This document shows, in pieces, positions 35,816-47,830 of a stretch of DNA of 64,000 bases. Position 1 is the stretch's first letter; the number at the start of each line of letters is the position of its first letter. Made by a program: the position numbers and the translations under genes. The notes beneath the pieces were generated by a model that saw only the letters and a program-made list of their open reading frames with translations, did no database searches and was not told the origin of the DNA. Source of the stretch: Molanna angustata (Eukaryota > Arthropoda > Insecta > Trichoptera > Molannidae); assembly GCA_963576475.1 (NCBI GenBank), contig OY754979.1:26029034-26093033 (forward strand), given 5' to 3'.

Positions 35816-36511
35816 CTTTTAGCTCTCAATAATATAATATTTACCATTATTTAGGCAATAAGCATATAAAGAACTTCATTAATGTCCAAACGTCAAAATA
35901 GGCCATCATAAGTTTCCCGCGTATGTTTTTAGCTTATGAACACATAATGTAGAGAGAAGAAGGAGCATATTTTATCGATTTTCGAGATGTAAGTTGTATT
36001 TAAATTACAGATAAATAAAGTACTTATATGTACTTATTATTAAGTTTTTACGTTTCGAAATTCTGATGTCTTTGTTCGACGCAAAGAAATATCCGACCAT
36101 CAAAAGTTCCATTCTAGTTAAGAGTAGTTAAGACAGGCAGAAAAATAACTAATATGGCTGCTATTGCTAAAAATAACGATAGCAGATAAATATAGCTTGT
36201 TATGAACACAATACAAATAACGAGCGCTATGTAATAATTCGTATGCTGCTAAAATTGTAACGATGTTTTAAAACGCATGCTTCGCGTAATCGCCGTCGTT
36301 TCGTAAATCGCTTCATTGCATGAAAAAAATATAGCTTGCTAGTTTAGTTTGGCAGTGACCAGCATCATAACATGTCGAACGTTCGTCAGCTCACCATCGC
36401 GTGACAAAATTGTAGAATACTAAAACTAAATTAGTTTACCATACGTTGCGAGCGTTCATTATTTATTTATTTATTCAATAAAAACTAAGTTACATACAAA
36501 ATACAATTAAC
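35816..36511. other. no feature recognised
   Basis: AT-rich with scattered CG dinucleotides. No ORF of interest. Confidence 0.35.
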
Positions 36512-36514
36512 ATA

Positions 36515-37100
36515 GGCCCGATATTACAGTCGGCCCTCAATTCATTGAGTTTGCCAAACTCAAGATTAATGTTAAGGGGAGATTGAATCCATTTCCGTAT
36601 TACAGTGCAATATGACATGTCAGTTACTAAATCTTCAATTATAGACATATTTCACTTTTTCTGTGGTTATTATCTGTCAAATTTAAATAACCTCAAATAA
36701 TACGAAATAAAAAACGGGACGCTACGACTTTAAATACCATTGTTTTATTATCCAACATGGTAAATTTAATTTTTTTCACCAAAATAATGCTTTTAAATGC
36801 CCGTGTTCGTTTCAATACGGCTGTCAGTTTGTTTTGTTGTGTGGCGCCACCTTCGATACAACACTGAAACTACACACGTTGCCTAACGCCTCTAGTGATA
36901 GAAACTGAAACTACACGAGTTGCCTAGCAAATGACAGTTGACTCACAGTTAAGTACTTATTCTGCCAGAAACGTTGAGTTAAATATTTGTCGTTTTAGTG
37001 ACGTATTTGAGGGAAGATTAGGTCTAAACGGACACTGCAATACGCTATATTTTTGTAAAACTTGAGTTTAGCTCTTAAACTGACACTGTAATACCGGCCC
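36515..37100. mobile_element. inverted-repeat DNA element, PIF/Harbinger-like
   Basis: Left end GGCCCGATATTACAGTCGG and the reverse of the right end GGGCCGGTATTACAGTGTC match over ~18 bases. ATA flanks both sides (36512-36514, 37101-37103), fitting a 3-bp target duplication as in PIF/Harbinger elements. It contains a direct repeat GAAACTACAC..GTTGCCTA near 36866 and 36905. No transposase is present. The superfamily is inferred from the ends only. Confidence 0.6.
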
Positions 37101-37310
37101 ATAGTGTCCCCCGATAGGTAGGCGAGTATCTAGGTAAATTGAAACTATTTGCTTTGATGAATACTTGTTCCATTTATATTTAATTTGTTTTAGTTTTAAG
37201 TATCTAATTAAAATATTAATATATCGATAACACCAAAATAAACATAGTCCAGACCGACAATTAATGCGTATATTGTATTGAAGACTATCAGAAGAATTGA
37301 CGCGACCATA

Positions 37311-37505
37311 CTATGACGTCGTGCGCTCTGATTGTTTTTTCTCATAAAATGGCGGACTAACACATTTTGTATTTTTATATTTATAATATTATTATTATTC
37401 ACTCCTATAAATTAAAAAATAAACATTTTTTAAATCTTTATAACCTATTTTATTTTTTAAAATCATAATTTCAATGATTTTTTTCTTACAGTCATCACAC
37501 CTATT
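37311..37505 (+). repeat. direct repeat with promoter-like module, copy 1
   Basis: Starts ATGACGTCGTGCGCTCTGAT, then ATAAAATGGCGGAC, and runs to CTTACAGTCATCAC. It matches 37944-38138 over ~195 bases. Confidence 0.75.
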
Positions 37506-37943
37506 ACATATTTTAATATATTAATCATAATATGTATATTAATCATAACAGTTATCCCATATGTATATTAGATTCATCATAATACATTGTGTATTTCCAT
37601 TTCAACCTCATGTAACACTGTACAACTCCCACAAACAATATAATTACATCATTTTATTTTATAATCAAGCAATGAAAGCCACCAAGTTATTTATTTCTGA
37701 AACGTTAAATATTCTCCACCACGTTACAATACTCGGTGCGTGTTATAACAGATGCGTCAACGATTCAATAGAGCGGATAGCGATATTATTTGGTTTATTG
37801 TCCCAAATAAACCAAATAAATCAATAAATAAAAATAGCATGTTAAAAATAAGCAGCATATTCCATATAGCTTGTTATGAAAAAAATAGCCATTTCGAACA
37901 ACACAACAGTTGACAGTAACAAACACAATTGACAGTGACAATA
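37506..37943. other. DNA between the two direct repeats
   Basis: AT-rich. The plus-strand ORF (37561-37827) shows no domain and ends in a short CCAAATAAAC-like repeat. Nothing is called. Confidence 0.35.
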
Positions 37944-38138
37944 TGGTGACGTCATGCGCTCTGATTGGTGTTTCACATAAAATGGCGGACAAACATATTT
38001 TGTATTTTTATTTTAATAATATTAATATTATTCGCTCTTTTAAAATGAAAATAAATATATTTTTTCAATTCTTTATAACATATTTTATCTAATAAAATCA
38101 TAATTTCAATGATTTTTTCTTACTGTCATCACGCCTAT
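37944..38138 (+). repeat. direct repeat with promoter-like module, copy 2
   Basis: Carries TGACGTCA (37947-37954), ATTGG (37964-37968) and AAAATGGCGG (37979-37988) in a row, then the body shared with copy 1. Confidence 0.75.
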
Positions 38139-38299
38139 TATGAATTTACGAACATGAGGCTCTATTCCGTGCCATATTGAAATAACTCGGTGCTCAAAAC
38201 ACTGTCATTAAAATTCCTTGCAAATCGTTGCCTTTGCTTGTCAGTAACATTTACAAATAATATTTTTAATTTAATATGTCAAACATCTTAATTTGTTTA

Positions 38300-38478
38300 A
38301 ATTCATTCCTCACGCACAACACATGATTCTCTGGACTAGAAATAGGTTCTGGTATAGTTATCGTAAAAAAATGAACATAATATCTTTAGATGTCATAGAA
38401 ATCCATACGATAATTATATCCATGATATGAGTAATCACGAGGGTTTTGATTTCGCTGGTTGGACCAGACTTGCCCCCC
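38300..38478. mobile_element. palindromic MITE copy 4, fused to SINE sequence
   Basis: The right end GACCAGACTTGCCCCCC is intact, but the left arm is missing. Instead the element is entered from TTCATTCCTCACGCA..GATTCTCTGGA, which is the middle of the SINE at 47612-47830. The internal TAGAAATAGGTTCTGGTATA is shared with MITE copy 1. Confidence 0.65.
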
Positions 38479-38566
38479 TAATCATAAATTTTTGTCTTTT
38501 TGGTTGGTTGGTATATGTGCGAACCGCCCCCCTCAACGACGTAAAGGCTCAAGTTTGATGGAATTT

Positions 38567-38783
38567 TTTTTTTTTAACAAAAATGAATATGTCCTTGTCT
38601 TTAATAAATAAAATTAAAATAAAATAAAATAAATAATTACACATACATCTTCCTACATTCCCTAAAATAAGCATAAATGTTTGTGCTATAGGTGAACAAG
38701 ATCGGTCGAGGCAGGACGAACTCGCGACCACTGGATTACTAGCCCAGCAAGCTATAACCGCTCTGCCATCGACCCATCTATAT
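38567..38783 (-). repeat. tRNA-Thr(AGT)-like SINE, copy
   Basis: Minus-strand head GGTCGATGGCAGAGCGGTTA..., with anticodon-loop-like CTAGTAA between CTGGG and TCCAG. The tail ends in an A-rich tract that is T-rich on the plus strand at 38567. A two-base deletion in the T arm and an insertion near 38755 mark it as a decayed copy. Confidence 0.8.
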
Positions 38784-38944
38784 AAGTATGTACAATAAAG
38801 TGTTAATAATTATTATCACTACATCTGCATAAAAAAATAACTTATCATAATAATTATATAAAATAAATTAAAAAACAGAAAGATTGAGATAATAATAAAA
38901 TTAATATTACCCTTCATTACATCAGCCACTGGCATTATTCGTAG

Positions 38945-39516
38945 AATAAAATAAAAATTCCAATGTTGATAACCCCTGACTGGAACAAATATTAAAAATT
39001 ATGAGCATATAAGTTTTGTAGGCCTAAATACCTATTCTATATTTTCTGAAATTTTAGGCTATGTGAATCAAGTGGACCAAAAGTTATAAACACAGACACA
39101 CTAAATATTCATTCTGAATTCTGAGTCATCCTTATAAGAGTATAACATATATTCTGTGAATACTTACTCTTAAATTGGTGTTTTATGACCTCAAAGTTAA
39201 AAAACCATGAAAAATATAGACATGGCCATACAAATCTTCCAGATCTTGGCTTGAAACACGTTGATATTTTTTTTTTTTTTTTAAATGAATATGTCCTTGT
39301 TAAACAAGTACATATACATCTTCCTACGTTCCCTAAAATAAGCAAATAAATGCTTGTGCTATAGGTGAACGAAATCGGTCGAGGCAGGATTCGAACTCGC
39401 GACCACTGGATTACTAGCCCAGCGCGCTTACCGCTCTGCCATCGACCCATCTATATGTTAAGAGAATCCATATGTTAAGAGAAATAAATTATCTTTATAA
39501 CAAATCGACAGTTGGA
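38945..39516 (-). mobile_element. Helentron-like element, partial, split by a SINE
   Basis: Minus-strand copy: plus-strand strings GTTGATAACCCCTGACTGGA and TTCTGAATTCTGAGTCA, then the 5' end CAAATCGACAGTTGGA at 39501-39516. The SINE at 39267-39456 lies inside. The GT tract and the 3' half are missing. Confidence 0.65.
39267..39456 (-). repeat. tRNA-Thr(AGT)-like SINE, best-preserved copy
   Basis: The minus-strand head reads GGTCGATGGCAGAGCGGTAA-like, CTGGGCTAGTAATCCAG, then GCGAGTTCGAATCCTGCC. The loop triplet AGT and six of seven acceptor pairs resemble a tRNA, with A and B boxes for RNA polymerase III. The 3' end is a long A tract (Ts at 39267-39281 on the plus strand). Confidence 0.85.
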
Positions 39517-40637
39517 TAATTACATTATAATATAACGTACTTATAATGTAATTATCCAACTATATAACATACCTACACTATAGAATATAGGTATATAATA
39601 TTTAGTAATAAGGTAATCGGTAATAATGAATACATGTAGAATCGTTAAAGATTTTTTAAATAATTAATAAACAGGAATCATTAGAGTTGATAGGTAGTAT
39701 AGCGAACTCTTCAGAGCCTAATCCTCTGATATTTTATAAAAGTACTTATCTAGATGAACGAAATTATTCCCCATTGAAAGCTCAATCATTGTTTGTTGAA
39801 TTATTTTTGATATACCTATATATTAAATAATTTACGTATTGATCTACTGATTCTTTTGATAAAGTGCATAATGGTACGAATAATAATTGAGTAATTATAC
39901 TTACTTAATAATTATTAATATCATTAATTAATCGGCCATAAAAAAAATGTAAATAAAAAAAATTAAGAAAACATTGAGGAGTAAAAAGTATATAAATTTC
40001 CTTTATAATCATATTATTTAAATTGCATAAGTATTGTAAACCACAAGCCGAGAAAATAAATCACAGGTTTTATATTATGAGCATGAAAAATTGAGTGTAC
40101 AAATCTGTAATAAACCAATTGAATAAGTGTAGTTATCAAGTCAACATGTTGTCTAGCATGTATATGAATTTATTATTAGCTCACCAAGAAACTAACAATT
40201 TACATCACACATCCTTAGTAGACCTCGTTGGTTATCAAATGATTTATTATAACAGTGTAGGTACACTATAAAAAAACTGCATCATACGGTCACACAAGGT
40301 GTTCAGAAAGTCTGATGTTCAGAGTCTTCAGAGTTCTTGAATGAGGTGTGGAGTCAAATCATTCAGAGTTTTAAAGACCATCAACCATACATTGACGTCG
40401 ATTAGTTTTGAACATTTCAACCAGTGTAGTTCATTAAATATCAAAAATATCTATCTGATAATACCTGATTTTTTCTACCTCTCCTAATCCTTTTATCAAC
40501 CTATCATTGCTTTGAACTGTTCTTATATTCAATATTTACTTGTCCTATTCTTTTTTACATTTGTTCTATTATCTTTATAATCTTTGTTATGTTGTTACCT
40601 TATTACCATAGAACACATTGTATTGTATATTAACTCT
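39517..40637. other. AT-rich DNA, nothing recognised
   Basis: No ORF, RNA gene or repeat boundary could be supported. Confidence 0.4.
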
Positions 40638-40821
40638 GGGGGGCAAGTCTGGTCCTATCGGCGAAATCAAAACCCTTATGATTCCCTATATCATGGATAT
40701 AATTATTATATGGAGTTCTATAATATCTTTAGATGTCCTAGAACTCCATATGATAATTTTATCCATGATATGGGTAATCACTAGGGTTTCGATTTCGCCG
40801 GTCGGACCAGACTTGCCCCCC
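40638..40821. mobile_element. palindromic MITE (GGGGGGCAAG family), copy 5
   Basis: The cleanest copy: 184 bases from GGGGGGCAAGTCTGGTCC to GGACCAGACTTGCCCCCC. The full-length inverted repeat is centred on TATCTTTAGATGTCC. ORFs inside it are open only because the arms lack stops. Confidence 0.88.
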
Positions 40822-40890
40822 TGGTTGGTTGGAAGAAATTGCCGTTTGGCAATAAGCCCGCCAGTGTACAAATTATATTTACAAAATGTT
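40822..40890 (+). repeat. SINE tail fragment
   Basis: GGTTGGAAGAAATTGCCGTT, then GGCAATAAGCCCGCCAGTG, matches the tail of the SINE at 47612-47830. Confidence 0.6.
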
Positions 40891-43329
40891 ACAAATAAGA
40901 AAATTAATTAAGATAATTATTTTGTTAACTCCATATATTAAGCCACTCGCAGTTGCATTGAATATCCTGAATTATGTCCTAATCAAAGACATATTATTTA
41001 TATAAAAAAAATATTGTCTGTACTTAAACACATTTATGAATTGGTCAATCTTGTCTTTACCATATGTGGTAATGGAACTTTCTGGTACGATGATAAAGGT
41101 CAAATTGGTAATGCATCGGGCGTTTTGAAAAAAAATATTCCCAGTAAAAAATAGAAACGTACCGATTGCTCACCCTGTATAAGTACAAAATTATTATTAA
41201 CAAATGAAACACACAACAATACATAAATAAGCGTGCAATTCAAACTGATACATACTTACATCAAAGTTTAAATATATATTTACATTACAATCAAATTGCA
41301 TTAACGCAACAAACTAGTGCGTAATTCGAGGCAGTACTTGCCTCCTAATCAACACGGAAAGGTAAATACGCGACCAGGGATGCAAGTTCTGAGAATCTTC
41401 CATGGTAATATCTCTAAAGAATAAAATTAGAATACAATTTATTATCGGTTAATTTAAATCTAAAAGATTTCTAAAGTTTGAATTTAATCTTAATCAACTT
41501 CATGAGTAGCCCTGCAAGAAGAATAATCTCAAATAAACTGCCAATATATCATTGTACTTCAAAATAAAGTGATTTTTCTAAAAATAAGTTACATAAACAC
41601 CATTTCTTATTAAGGAGCATTGTTAAGGAGTAATAATTTTTTATCAATCACGTAAAGATTTTATAATTAGATTAAGTGCTTTCTGTTTTTCTGGATTCAT
41701 AATGGAATAACTTACAATGTTATTTTGTCTTAACCTGTTGAAAAAATAAATTTTTATGTAAAGACTGAAGAAATTAAATTTGTTAAATCAATTTTGAACA
41801 ATATTGCTAAGATGTCTCTCTTTTTTGAGTCTGTTAATTGCAATATTTATCTTTTGCTGTTCTTTGAAAAAAAAACATACAATATTGTAGGTACTGAATT
41901 TATTTAAGCTTCACATTGTTTATTTGAGTTGAAGAGACTGCCTGATGGCTACAAAGCCAACATTGAATTCTTATTTGTACATATATATTAAATGAATAAA
42001 TAAGTATATTAATAAGAAACCAACTAATGAAAAATGTTTAAAAAGATTTAAATAAGAAAAAAGCAAAAGATTTATGAAATAAACATATAATTTAAGGTCT
42101 TATTAAATATTTGAGTTATTGTGTGTACTTTTCTATCACCTGTCCCACAATTAATAAAAAACCTAACAGTGTAAACCTAATATCAAATAGTAAATTATGC
42201 TATAGGAGTAAGTACTTATATCTAATACCCTAATCTTCTGCCAATAAATACTATACTAGGTCGAACCAACACTCACTCACTGATGTACTAATACTAACCT
42301 CCTTCGTTCTCAAGGCTATCCGATTTAAAACGACATTTCTTAAATACAACTGTGGACATTCTGTATTATTGCCAATTTATTGATATTAATACAATACACA
42401 GTACTTACATAACGCTATGAAAATATTCAATATAAAACAACAACGTATCTGGAAAACTATTGCACTAGGCCACTACACTGAAATTGACATTTGAATTTCA
42501 GCACACAATTTTCAATGCTGAATCACACTTATCACACACGCGTGTCGTTTAAACTAGAGAGGCGTCTTCTACGATATAACAGCCAACATTTTTAATTAAA
42601 TAATGTTTTCCGAATAGATTCTACCACACGACAAGCGACATCAGAAAAATCAAATAAAACTGCGACAGTACAAACGCAAAATACCTAGTCACTAGGCACA
42701 GCTAGGTACTAAAGGTACGTCATCGCGAAACTTGACGTTTGAATCAGTGCGAAACTAGCGCCACCTCTCCGCTCATTTTCCAGTTAAAGAAAATGTGGGC
42801 TGGGAAAAATCTGACGCAATGTGCAGTGGCGTCGCATATTTTATTATAGCTTCTCGTATATTTTGTGTGCTTTTTTTGTTAGGTACTTTTATTTTTATTT
42901 AATTACATACATGACATCACTTCGTTTCCGTATTTCGGTAAGCAGAGAGAAACACACCAAGAAAAAAAAATAGTGAAAGTAATTTTCATAGATTTACGAT
43001 AGTCACACGAATATACGTCTACACATCGGGAAAGTATAAAATTGTAAAGGTTGACGAGACCTCTCGTCTACCACGAGGAAACATCAAGCCAAGGTGTGGG
43101 GAAGAAAAGGAGACAAATGATGACGACACTTAAAATTTGTTTTAGTACGGCGCTTTTTTATTTATAATGTTCACAAATGGTCCATGGCGATAAAATAATA
43201 AAAAAAAAAACAAAACAGACAACAAATAAAAACACGTGGCATCTACCGAAACGAACTGTCAAACACACGAAAAGACGCCGACCAGAATATACCGCCCCAG
43301 GGTACAGCGACATCCTTACTCCAGGCATG
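40891..43329. other. mostly AT-rich DNA; possible promoter area near 42.5-42.8 kb
   Basis: No gene can be supported. A minus-strand patch at ~41330-41405 has an acceptor-like TTTATTCTTTAG and an ATG in good context followed by a 29-codon frame. 42470-42830 is richer in GC and CG than its surroundings. Both are treated as weak leads only. 42905-42960 resembles the LINE 3' end seen at 5575 and 27790. Confidence 0.35.
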
Positions 43330-45720
43330 TCACTGTCTTCCACGTGGTGACGGTAGATCGGTGGGGCCCAGCCTCTGCGTCAGGCTAGCAGGTCTTCCTC
43401 GTGTCCGGCGTGGTTTCTTCTTCTCCTCCTGATCTCCTCCTCCAGACCGTCACCCATGGCTGGCTCTGTGCCCCACGACACGCTATGACGGCGCATCTCG
43501 ACAGAGGTGGCATACCAGTCGGGACCTCACCGGAAGGCGAACCGACGCCCCAGACGACACGGATTGCCCTTCGTGGTCCAATCTGCGAGCCGCCGCGTTC
43601 CCTACGCGGTGGCCCCACACTGCGCTCTGCCTCCAACCTCCTGTCCTGTTGATGCCCTCATCTTGGTTCTGGGGCACCATCAGCGTCCATGCGCGTGACG
43701 GGTCCTGTCACACAGACCTCCTCGTGCTCTTGAAATATGGCCGCCATCGGGACGCGCGTGTCGACCGATGACGGCGTCACACCAAACCGTCCTTCCTCCA
43801 CCAGCGTCGAATGCCAAGAGAGCGCGTGCCATCGCGCGTGCTATAAGCTTCCTTGTCGTTCTCTCACGCCGTCAGGGGCGCTAGTAGTCTTCCGCCAAAA
43901 TGTTGCCGCGGAAAAAATTAAAAATTATTGTTTTTCGACAACACTGTTTTTCGGCTATAACAAGGTTATGTTTAAAAAAAAATATATCAAAACATGGAAA
44001 CTTCGGAAAAATACGCAACCTTTGACGCGGCCTCTTCTGTTCGTGTTTTCTTTTATTTGAATTCGCCGGCAAATCCTCAAACAAACAATAACTAAAATAT
44101 ATAAAAAGCCAGCAATCGTCTTTTATATTTTTCAATTTCTATTTTGAACTTAAATCATCAAGTCCAGTGACGCGACCTCTCCTGTTCGCGTTATTTTTAT
44201 TTAAATTCGGCGCCAAATCAGCTTACCACAAACAAACATTTATGGTAAAATAGTGTGTGAAAATTAAAATGTAAGAAAAGAAATTTGACAATAATAACGA
44301 TAACCTCCAAAATGTGACATTTACGAGTGAAAGATTTTTGACAGTCGAAATTAGACACGCGTCGTGTCTGCACGGACCGCGCTCACTGTGGCCAGAGCAG
44401 CTGCAAACCGCACCAGAGGGTGTCGGTTAGGCTCGCTCCACACCGGCAGCCATAGATGTGACACCTGGAGTGCCGAGATGGATCGGCGCACCACCATTCG
44501 GCGAGAGAGCCGCTTTCCTGGACCGAAGCGGGTGCTGAGTTTAGAAAGTGTTCCAAACGCTGTTGGGTCGCGCTGGACCCTGGAGCGACGGCCTGCGTCT
44601 CCTTGAGACTCGCGCCGCCGCTGTCGCTCCCGCCAGTCACCCAACCGGCATCTGCCGGTGTCTGGGACCCGAGGTTGCTGTCGCCGATAGCCTTGCCCCT
44701 TCGCCCATCGACGACGATCCATTCCGGCATTGGTGGTGCATCAGCACGCCCATGGCCGAGAAGAGAAAATTATGTGTGCCCCAAAACAATACTTGTGACA
44801 TTCTTTTATTTTATGTGACAATATTTCGGCTGTGTGATTTTAAGTTATTTATTTTATTGAATCCATTTTAACGTCTGACGTCCAATATTGACTCTATTTA
44901 ATTTTGATTTGTGACGTCCTAATTTATTACCAATTTTAATTATTTATTTTACTTCAAATTTTATCATTTTATCTTGTGACATGACCGTTCCGTCTGACGT
45001 TTGTGCGCTGACACCTGACATTTGTGTATTGTCAGACCACGGCTTCAATTTTTGTTTAGTTTTTTCCAATCTCGTTCAGCGACTATGTGTGGAATATCAA
45101 ATTCCATTTTTGACATTGAAAAAAAGTGAGCTCTACCTCAAGCCTCTTGGGAGGAGGGTATCACCAGGTCCAGACGCCGGCATTTTTTGCTTACAAAAAT
45201 ATAATTTTACCTTGAGCCAATTGGTGCAGCATATTTGGGTTTTTTTCCAAAGACTGTCCCTTGGATAAATCGAAAAGGCCTCCGCGAGTCTCCGCGAAGT
45301 TGCCTGCCGAGGGCATTGTCGAAGGATCATTGCATGAATCCCAACGACTGAGGACGTCACCAACCCGTGGGAAAACTAGGACTACGCCAGGTGGCATGTC
45401 GACGTGTCCCCATCAATGAGCGGTCTAGGCGAGACTACCACGTCCTCAGGGTAAGTGGCTCAGATTTTTCTGAATTGGTCCAATTGTTCGAGGGAAACGT
45501 CATGTTTCCTGGAACCATGAACGCCTGCCCCGAAAGGTCGCAGCACAATGCAGCGGGCATGCTCCCGCGGTCCTGAATAGTGGTAATAGTGACTGAAAAG
45601 TGATCCAATGCCATTAAGTTGTACTCATCCTGGAGCCGCAGCTTGCAGCGTTACTCTTGTACCCTGCCATCCTGAGGATCTGCCCAGCCGCTGCTGTTCC
45701 CGATGCTGCCGCTTAACCAG
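43330..45720. other. GC-rich island, origin unresolved
   Basis: Two GC-rich blocks (~43330-43910 and ~44350-44760) and a third (~45130-45720) stand out sharply from the AT-rich window. Many overlapping short ORFs occur in all frames, as expected from composition, and none shows a domain I recognise. A motif GACGCGRCCTCTYCTGTTCG occurs at ~44020 and ~44169. A degraded LTR-retroelement is possible, as is DNA of different compositional origin. No gene is called. Confidence 0.5.
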
Positions 45721-45836
45721 AGAGCTTTTACTGCGACTTTTCCTCTAAACTTATATAGCGGTAAATATTTACAAAACGGCATATCGCAATCAACTAAATT
45801 TTGAAATAAGAATTTTAAACTATGAGTGCAAACAAC

Positions 45837-46399
45837 TTATCCTAAAAAACCTATTTTCTTATTAGATTCAATAACACACTGACCTGAAGAAAATTTCAAA
45901 TTCCTTAAATACTTTACTATGAAATTTAAACAATCGCAAATCAACGAAAAATTCTTCCTACAAATTGTTGTTTTAAATCCTGAATGAAGAATGTTCCCGG
46001 AATTCATGATATCGAAGAGTCTATTTATGTATATACCTATTGAAATTCGCAGTAGGGAGTATATTGGAAAATTCTTCCAGAAACAAATTCTGACTACAAA
46101 ATTCAAGAGCATCTGATGGCCTACTCCTAAACCCGACAGCTGATTAATACATTCTTCTACGACAGAGGATCTCCTAAGAGCGGCGATAATATTTACCAAA
46201 TTAGTATTTTCCCTACATTTTCTACGTAACTTTTGTTGCAATGTCTTAATTTTATGACGCTTTTTGAGAATATTTATTTTTGAAGATAAAAGTTGTTTCC
46301 GTAGACGTTTCTTTCTTGGAGTTTCCTGTGCCAATTATTCTACTGGAGTGCAACTGGATGATGAAACGCTTGGCATTGAAGACGTACCGGGCAAATTTG
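45837..46399 (-). pseudogene. THAP/P-element-like protein relic, minus strand
   Basis: On the minus strand, after a good acceptor (nine Ts then CTAG), the frame reads SMPSVSSSSCTPVE, a TAA (46335-46337), then ETPRKKRLRKQ and a basic leucine-rich coiled coil with IKTLQQKLRRK. A short linker, then PRKKRLR and this coiled coil, is the typical order downstream of a THAP domain in insect THAP and P-element-type proteins. The THAP finger itself is not found upstream, the frame has one stop, and after ~75 residues similarity fades. The gene appears broken. Family assignment rests on recall of the pattern, not on a search. Confidence 0.55.
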
Positions 46400-46629
46400 C
46401 TAGAAAAAAAAATATGATCAATTACCATTCTGTAGATGCTCTTTGAGTGAAACGCGTCAATGGTCAAACAAATTTATTAAGTGGAAAAAAGTTTAAAAAT
46501 TGAGTTTTTGCGTATTTTAAGGAATAATATTACTTTCCAAAATATGATCAGTTCAATCACGGTCCGTATATCTATCATGTTTCATGAAATGATAGATATA
46601 GACATTCATTTAATTAAAAAAATACCAAG

Positions 46630-46733
46630 CATTATCTGTGAGACGATAAATATCCTAAGTCTCCAGAATGTGACAACTTGTTATTGGATGCGTGTTAAAT
46701 TAATATTTGACATAGTACCTGTTAGTTGCCCGA
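46630..46733 (+). repeat. SINE body fragment (second tRNA-derived family)
   Basis: Reverse complement of ~31325-31425 (shared AAGTCTCCAGAATGTG-like and ATTTGACATA strings). The tRNA head is absent. Confidence 0.65.
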
Positions 46734-47611
46734 GAAGCAATTAGAAATAAGAAATTATTCATTATTGTAAATTTTCAACTTAATTACAAATTTAAGACAT
46801 ATTGCATTTTATTTTGTTGTAATGTACCACGATATTTTACGATAATTCGATACTTGAGAATATAAAAAGATATTTTATTAAAAAAATACTGTATCTTATC
46901 AAAAGACAAACGCGCCGCTTGTATATTCGTATACCTAGTTATCAAATATACACATGTATATTTAATTGACAAAAAAAAACTTCACACAAAGTTCAATTGA
47001 AGAATATAATACATATTTGGTTTATGAATAACTCAAATAGGCGAGTTTTACAAAGTATTCAAAGTAAAATCTTTAATTTGACTGAAGTAAATTTAGTTTC
47101 TTGCATAAAAAAAAATTTAACACCCGCTGTCGTAGATATGTATATGTTAATAAAATTGTGTAATGTATATGTATTGATAATAAAAAACATATTTTGAGAA
47201 TTCACATTAATATTATATTATGTCATTTCCCATCCCTACTGTCTACACCCGCTGGTCTTCTGTACTACCAACTGTTGCATTTTTATTATTGTCATATTGA
47301 GAAGGGGAGTGTACTTAAGTTTCTTCTATTTTATCTTTGGTGCGCAAATGCCAAACGAATCTGGTTTCAAATATTTCGCACATGGGCACCTCCACGAACG
47401 AGCCTGTCCCGAGAGTAAGCTAAAATCATCCGCGCGTAATATGAATGTTAAACAAACGCAATGTACCTCTGAAACTTGCACCATAGAAAAGAGATTTTGT
47501 TGATCCCTTTTTTGTTGATGACACCCACTCCAATTTTTCAGTTTGAAATTATTTGTTTTGATTGGTGGCAATACCTACTAGGAAACAATGTCTAATAGAA
47601 GGTATTGTTGG
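46734..47611. other. AT-rich DNA, no supported gene
   Basis: Several overlapping ORFs of 60-80 codons are present (47194-47571) without recognisable domains. No feature is called. Confidence 0.35.
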
Positions 47612-47830
47612 TGGACAATATTTAAAAATCATAGACACAGTTGGTAAGCCGTTCAGTTTCTGTGCGGGCGTCTTGGGTTCGATTCCCAGCAGAGGAGAAA
47701 TTTATTTAAATTCATTTCTCACGCAAACATTGCTTCTCTGGGCTGGAAACACTGGTTAGTTGGAAGAAATTGCCATACGGCAATAAACTCGCTACTTGCG
47801 CAGGGTGTAAGGAAGTGTTTATTAATATTA
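47612..47830 (+). repeat. tRNA-derived SINE, third family
   Basis: Contains a B-box-like GGGTTCGATTCCCAGCAGAG, then TTCATTTCTCACGCAAACA, and a tail GGAAGAAATTGCCATACGGC followed by AATAA. The tail part is shared with 40822-40890, and the middle with 38300-38340. The A-box region (AGTTGGTAAGCCG) is weaker. Confidence 0.65.

Noticed and set aside
43385..44871. Several overlapping ORFs of 60-123 codons on both strands in the GC-rich island
   Set aside because: Open frames in all directions are expected from the base composition, and no domain or splice structure supports any one of them.
45300..45340. GAAGGATCATTG, similar to the 3' end of 18S rRNA
   Set aside because: Only about ten bases match and the flanks do not resemble rRNA or a spacer; chance.
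46481..46744. Plus-strand ORF of 87 codons
   Set aside because: Its 3' half overlaps a SINE body fragment on 46630-46733 and the rest has no recognisable domain.
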